Made by a program: the position numbers and the translations under genes. Source: Bacteroides sp. (GTDB lineage: Bacteria; Bacteroidota; Bacteroidia; Bacteroidales; Bacteroidaceae). Taken from it: a stretch of 18,301 bases of DNA. This document shows, piece by piece, positions 14,475 to 18,301 of the stretch. The notes beneath the pieces were generated by a model. The model did no database searches. It had not been told where the DNA came from and saw only the letters and a list, made by a program, of their open reading frames with translations. Positions within the stretch are counted from its first letter, which is position 1; every line of letters starts with the position of its first letter. The stretch spans positions 1-18,301 of the forward strand of contig DXLM01000064.1 in assembly GCA_019414725.1 (NCBI GenBank), in the 5' to 3' direction.

Positions 14475-15062
14475 ATGAGCAGCAGAGAAGATATATTGCA
14501 GAGCATCCGGCGTGCTACACATGTAAAATATGAGAAACCGGATTTAAAGCCATTGGAAGATATGGCATTGACTTATCCCAGTAAGGTAGAACAGTTTTAT
14601 TTCGTCATGAAGCAAGTAGGAGGAGAAGCCATTTTTTTGGAAAAAGAGGAGAACGTGAATGATTTCATTAAAAAAGCTTATCCTGGAGCCAAACGCATCG
14701 CTTCTAATCTGAAGAGTATTACTTGTGCAACATTTAATCCCGATGATTTGGAAGATCCTGCAGAATTGAATGGGACGGATTTGGCTGTCATAGATGGAAA
14801 GATTGGGGTTGCGGAGAATGGTGCGGTATGGATAGAGCAGGATGTAAAGCAGCGTGCCATTTATTTTATTGCCGAAAAGTTGGTTATTCTTCTAGATAAG
14901 AATAAGATTGTGAACAATATGCATGAAGCATATAAACTGATAGATACAGGCGAATATGGTTTCGGAACCTTTATTTCCGGTCCGTCAAAGACAGCTGATA
15001 TTGAGCAGGCCTTGGTAATGGGTGCTCATGGGGCACGGGATGTGATGGTAGTGCTGATATAA
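14475..15062 (+). CDS. lutC: Lactate utilization protein C (LUD domain)
   Basis: Third subunit of the lactate oxidation complex, 195 residues, somewhat shorter than B. subtilis LutC. A single LUD domain contains the typical LAVIDGKIGVAENGAVWIEQD and GFGTFISGPSKTADIEQALVMGAHGARDVMVVL stretches. No signal peptide or membrane segment. Last gene of the operon; the convergent pfl operon ends about 100 bp away. Confidence 0.92.
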   Translation: MSSREDILQSIRRATHVKYEKPDLKPLEDMALTYPSKVEQFYFVMKQVGGEAIFLEKEENVNDFIKKAYPGAKRIASNLKSITCATFNPDDLEDPAELNGTDLAVIDGKIGVAENGAVWIEQDVKQRAIYFIAEKLVILLDKNKIVNNMHEAYKLIDTGEYGFGTFISGPSKTADIEQALVMGAHGARDVMVVLI

Positions 15063-15085
15063 ATATATTGTTTCTTATACATAAA

Positions 15086-15122
15086 AAGGAGATGAGGCGA
15101 AAATTATGGGGCTCATCTCCTT
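15086..15122 (-). terminator. Terminator between lutC and pflA
   Basis: An 11-bp perfect inverted repeat (AAGGAGATGAG at 15086-15096 with 15112-15122) and a 15-nt loop. On the minus strand it is followed by TTTTTAT, a good U tract for the pfl transcript. On the plus strand the tail is only TTAACGG, but the hairpin may still slow lut transcription. Confidence 0.78.
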
Positions 15123-15163
15123 AACGGAACTTAAGTACCGGATAGACGGTAAGTTTGTCTTTT

Positions 15164-15892
15164 CTAATTTAAATATACGGTATTGAAATATTCACCAAAT
15201 AACGTTTTGGCTGTTTCCAATTGTTCTAGGGTATTTTCTTTTATTCCGTTCAGTTTGTATTCTTTTCCCATGGCTTCATATTTGTGTACGCCTAATGTAT
15301 GATAAGGTAGTATCTCTACTCTTTGAATCATGTGATAGTTCTTGAAGTGCTCTCCTAATGCCCGTATGTCTTCCTCAAAGGAACTATAGCCTGGAACTAA
15401 TACGTAGCGCAACCAAAAAGGTTTTCCGTTTTTTTCAAGCCATTCAGCGGTACGTATGGTTTGTTCGTTGCTACGTTCTGTCAGTTGCCGATGTCGCACA
15501 TTATTAAATTCCTTGATATCTAATAATACGAGGTCTGTCCATTTTAGCAGTTCCTCTACTTCCTCATTCCATATACTGCCGTTGGTATCTATACAGATGT
15601 GGATGTTTTGTTCTTTTAACCGCTGGAATAACGGAATCAGTGCTTTTGCTTGCAATGTAGGTTCGCCGCCGCTGAAAGTCACACCTCCTTTTTTACCGAA
15701 AAAAGCTTTTTGGCTGACAGCCATATGCACAATTTCGTCTATTGCCGTTTCCGTACTTTCACCTTTGGTGTCAATTGTGTCGGGGTTGGCACAATAGAGG
15801 CATCGGAAATTGCATCCTTGTAAAAATACGACTAAGCGTAAGCCGGGACCGTCAAACGTCCCCATTGACTCGTAAGAATGTACTCTGATCAT
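15164..15892 (-). CDS. pflA: Pyruvate formate-lyase activating enzyme
   Basis: Radical SAM enzyme that installs the glycyl radical on PflB under anaerobic conditions. 242 residues (E. coli PflA 246). The 4Fe-4S/SAM motif is C27-x3-C31-x2-C34 in GCNFRCLYC, preceded by SYESMGTFDGPGLRLVVFLQ, the normal PflA start. GGVTFSGGEPTLQ, the glycine-rich SAM contact, and CIDTNGSIW follow. Second gene after pflB, 68 bp away, with a hairpin in the gap that may lower its expression relative to the lyase. The stop is TAG. Confidence 0.95.
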   Translation of the reverse strand: MIRVHSYESMGTFDGPGLRLVVFLQGCNFRCLYCANPDTIDTKGESTETAIDEIVHMAVSQKAFFGKKGGVTFSGGEPTLQAKALIPLFQRLKEQNIHICIDTNGSIWNEEVEELLKWTDLVLLDIKEFNNVRHRQLTERSNEQTIRTAEWLEKNGKPFWLRYVLVPGYSSFEEDIRALGEHFKNYHMIQRVEILPYHTLGVHKYEAMGKEYKLNGIKENTLEQLETAKTLFGEYFNTVYLN

Positions 15893-15912
15893 AATGGTTT
15901 GTCTTTAAACTG

Positions 15913-15941
15913 GTAAGGGCAGGTTTAAAACCCGCCCCTAC
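15913..15941 (-). repeat. Hairpin repeat between pflB and pflA
   Basis: On the minus strand the gap reads GTAGGGGCGGG, a 7-nt loop TTTTAAA, then CCTGCCCTTAC. This gives an 11-bp stem with two G-U pairs; on the plus strand these are A-C mismatches, so the RNA fold favours the pfl transcript. No U run follows. GTAGGGGCGGGT-type palindromes are common dispersed repeats in many bacterial genomes, so this may be one copy. It could act as a processing or stabiliser element. Confidence 0.5.
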
Positions 15942-15960
15942 GATTAATGTATATGTGATG

Positions 15961-18189
15961 TTACATTCTTTCGTGGAAAGAACGGCTGATTACTTCCAGC
16001 TGATGTTCACGGCTCAATTTGATGAAATTTACGGCATAACCTGATACGCGGATAGTAAGTTGCGGGTATTTTTCAGGATGCTCCATTGCATCTTCCAGCA
16101 TTTCACGGTTCAGCACATTTACATTCAGGTGGTGTGCCCCTTTGGTGAAATAACCGTCCATCATGGTTATCAGATTCTCTATACGGGTTTCCCGATCCAC
16201 TCCTAGTGATTTTGGTACGATAGAGAATGTGTTACTGATGCCGTCCTGAGCATCACGATAGCGTAGTTTGGCTACAGAACTCAATGAGGCGATGGCACCG
16301 TTCTTATCACGTCCGTGCATCGGGTTGGCACCCGGAGCGAAAGCAACCCCTTTGGCACGACCGTCAGGAGTGGCACCTGTTTTCTTACCGTACATTACAT
16401 TGGAGGTGATAGTCAGCAGTGACAGGGTAGGACGGGCGTTTTTGTATACCGGATGTTTCTTTAATTCTTCACTGAAGAAATAAACCAAATCTACTCCTAA
16501 GTGGTCTACGCGGTCATCATCATTACCGAAGCAAGGATATGTATTTTCAATATCAAAGCCTTCAGTCAAACCTATATCATTACGTTTGGCACGTACCTTG
16601 CCGTATTTGATGGCAGACAATGAGTCAATGGCAATGGACAGACCGGCTACGCCATATGCCAGATTGATACGTGGATCGGTATCAATGAATGCCATTTGAG
16701 CCTTTTCGTAATAATATTTGTCATGCATATAGTGAATGATATTCATCGCATCATTATACACACGTGCAATCTGCATTAATACTTTCTTATAATTAGACCA
16801 TACTTCTTCAAAGTTCAGCAAGTCTCCTGTCAATACAGGAATATCTTTCACCATTACAGTTCCTGTATTTTCGCAACGTCCGCCATTGATAGCTAGTAAC
16901 AGAGCCTTAGCCAGATTACAGCGTGCCCCGAAGAATTGGATTTGTTTGCCGATAGCCTGATAAGACACACAGCAGGCAATGCCATAATCGTCACAGTTAC
17001 GCACTTCGCGCATCAGCGTATCGTTTTCGTACTGTATGGAAGAAGTGTCGATAGAAACCTGTGCGCAGAATTCTTTGAAACCTTCCGGCAACTCCGGACT
17101 CCACAGTACAGTCATATTGGGTTCAGGTGACGGACCCAGATTGTATAGTGTTTGTAAGAAGCGGAAAGAAGTTTTTGTTACTTTGGTGCGTCCGTCGTTG
17201 AATCGTCCGCCGATAGATTCGGTCACCCAGGTGGGGTCACCTGCAAAGATGTCATTGTATGATTGCATACGCAGATGGCGGACCATACGTAACTTGATGA
17301 TAAACTGATCCACTAGCTCCTGAGCGAATGACTCGTCAATTTTACCATGATCCAAATCATATTGAATATAGATATCCAGGAATGAAGAAACGTTGCCCAA
17401 TGACATAGCTGCTCCATCTTGTTCTTTCACGGCAGCAAGATATGCCATATAAACCCACTGAACCGCTTCTTGTGCATTAGTAGCGGGACGGCTCAAATCG
17501 AGTCCGTAATATTCACCCAATATTTTTATTTCTTTCAGTGCTTTAATTTGTTCGGCTACTTCTTCGCGCAGGCGGATACGGGCATCGGTCATCGGACTGG
17601 TGATATTGCGCAAATCTTCTTGTTTTGCTTCAATCAGTCGGTCGATACCATACAGTGCCAAACGGCGGTAGTCACCAATAATGCGTCCGCGTGCATAGTT
17701 ATCGGGCAGACCGGTCAGGAAACCGAGTGAACGGAAAGAGCGGATTTCTTCGGTATAAGCATCAAATACGCCATCATTATGGGTTTTGCGATAATGAGTA
17801 AAGATATCCTTTACTTTTTCATCTACTTCCACACCGTTTTCATGGCAGGCTTTTTCTACGACCTTGATACCACCGTAAGGTTTGATGGCACGGCGCAGAA
17901 GTTCGTCCGTCTGAAGACCTACAATCAGTTCGTTTTCACGGTCAATGTATCCTGCTTTATGTGAGGTGATAGTAGATACTGTTACATTATCAAGGGAACG
18001 AACTCCGTTATTGGCACGTTCTTCTTCTAGTGCCTTGAGGCATTCGTTCCACACTTTTTTAGTTCGCTCTGTGGGGCCTGCCAAGAATGAGGCATCGCCC
18101 TCATAAGGGGTAATGTTGGTATATACGAAGTCTGAAACATTAATTTCCTTACTCCACAATCCATCCTTAAAAACTTTGTTCATTTCCAT
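15961..18189 (-). CDS. pflB: Pyruvate formate-lyase (formate C-acetyltransferase)
   Basis: Anaerobic glycyl radical enzyme converting pyruvate and CoA to acetyl-CoA and formate. I place the start at MEMNKVFKDGLWSKEINVSDF (18189), giving 742 residues. The frame stays open to an ATG at 18252, but the -7 promoter box (18219-18226) lies inside that extension and its residues are not PFL-like. In 742-residue numbering the catalytic cysteines are C406-C407 (IACCVS) and the radical glycine is G717 in RVSGYAVNF near the C-terminus, as in E. coli (C418-C419, G734). Full length and intact. First gene of the operon with pflA; its promoter carries the shared ATACCTA element. Confidence 0.96.
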   Translation of the reverse strand: MEMNKVFKDGLWSKEINVSDFVYTNITPYEGDASFLAGPTERTKKVWNECLKALEEERANNGVRSLDNVTVSTITSHKAGYIDRENELIVGLQTDELLRRAIKPYGGIKVVEKACHENGVEVDEKVKDIFTHYRKTHNDGVFDAYTEEIRSFRSLGFLTGLPDNYARGRIIGDYRRLALYGIDRLIEAKQEDLRNITSPMTDARIRLREEVAEQIKALKEIKILGEYYGLDLSRPATNAQEAVQWVYMAYLAAVKEQDGAAMSLGNVSSFLDIYIQYDLDHGKIDESFAQELVDQFIIKLRMVRHLRMQSYNDIFAGDPTWVTESIGGRFNDGRTKVTKTSFRFLQTLYNLGPSPEPNMTVLWSPELPEGFKEFCAQVSIDTSSIQYENDTLMREVRNCDDYGIACCVSYQAIGKQIQFFGARCNLAKALLLAINGGRCENTGTVMVKDIPVLTGDLLNFEEVWSNYKKVLMQIARVYNDAMNIIHYMHDKYYYEKAQMAFIDTDPRINLAYGVAGLSIAIDSLSAIKYGKVRAKRNDIGLTEGFDIENTYPCFGNDDDRVDHLGVDLVYFFSEELKKHPVYKNARPTLSLLTITSNVMYGKKTGATPDGRAKGVAFAPGANPMHGRDKNGAIASLSSVAKLRYRDAQDGISNTFSIVPKSLGVDRETRIENLITMMDGYFTKGAHHLNVNVLNREMLEDAMEHPEKYPQLTIRVSGYAVNFIKLSREHQLEVISRSFHERM

Positions 18190-18218
18190 ACTGTCATTAT
18201 TAAGATGATTTAGGGCTG

Positions 18219-18249
18219 CAAAGGTACTCCTTTTTTGTGAGCTATGCAT
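18219..18249 (-). promoter_or_regulatory. Promoter of the pflBA operon
   Basis: On the minus strand TACCTTTG (18226-18219) is a perfect -7 box. A near -33 ATG (18249-18247, expected TTG) lies 20 nt upstream. Predicted start near 18212, about 22 nt before the chosen start codon. The imperfect -33 box suggests dependence on an activator. Confidence 0.62.
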
Positions 18250-18265
18250 CACTATTAGTAGGTAT
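18247..18265 (-). promoter_or_regulatory. Shared operator-like element at the pflB promoter (site 3)
   Basis: Reading on the minus strand: ATACCTA (18265-18259), five bases, AGTGATG (18253-18247), running into the -33 region exactly as at the RIC-luxR and sRNA B promoters (one base shorter). TACCTAC-TA-ATAGTGA gives the same right heptamer ATAGTGA as site 1. It points to control of pflBA by the same factor. Confidence 0.52.
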
Positions 18266-18301
18266 AATGCGAATACTTGTGCATTTTTAAGTATAAAGTA
18301 G

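Noticed and set aside
1..18301. Mobile elements, CRISPR arrays, tRNA or rRNA
   Set aside because: No transposase or integrase motifs, no regularly spaced repeats and no tRNA-like folds were seen on either strand.

Overview
The window looks like a chromosomal segment of a gut Bacteroidales species, most likely Bacteroides or Phocaeicola. The reasons are the protein family set (a DUF4492-cydA-cydB bd oxidase operon, split MacB proteins, a LytS/LytTR pair, LutABC, PflB/PflA) and the promoters, which repeatedly show the Bacteroides -33/-7 form TTG-N20-TAnnTTTG instead of E. coli -35/-10 boxes. I see no insertion sequences, phage genes, tRNA, rRNA or CRISPR. This is ordinary core or near-core chromosome.

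Layout: (1) 1-3194, minus strand: the cytochrome bd quinol oxidase operon, read as DUF4492 small membrane protein, cydA, cydB, ending in a strong hairpin at 31-67. (2) 3232-7905, plus strand: a MacAB-TolC type efflux operon (outer membrane factor, periplasmic adaptor, separate ATPase and permease), divergent from cyd, with about 40 bp between the two -33 elements. (3) 8099-9876: a membrane LytS-type histidine kinase and a LytTR response regulator overlapping by 4 bp. (4) 9924-12230: an accessory-looking regulatory island with a putative sRNA (A), tspO, a diiron hemerythrin/RIC-like repair protein overlapping a LuxR-type regulator with a degenerate receiver, and a second related putative sRNA (B). 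(5) 12302-15062: lutABC lactate oxidation operon. (6) 15086-18267, minus strand: pyruvate formate-lyase (pflB) and its activase (pflA), converging on lutC at a hairpin terminator.

The genes form a theme of life at the oxic/anoxic border: high-affinity oxygen reduction (CydAB), repair of nitrosative or oxidative damage (RIC-like protein), lactate and pyruvate/formate metabolism, and an oxygen-sensitive glycyl radical enzyme. The most interesting observation is a shared promoter element, ATACCTA-N5-AGTGAT, lying just upstream of and running into the -33 box of three separate promoters: the RIC-luxR operon, putative sRNA B, and pflBA. A fourth, degenerate copy sits exactly 32 bp upstream of the sRNA B copy. 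The left half matches the TACYYMT heptamer bound by NarL-type regulators, and a NarL/FixJ-type HTH protein is encoded between two of the sites. I infer a small local regulon controlled by this LuxR-type protein. The two sRNA candidates share promoter architecture, UAGUU-rich unstructured bodies and an AAGTGCTCCC-initiated terminator stem.
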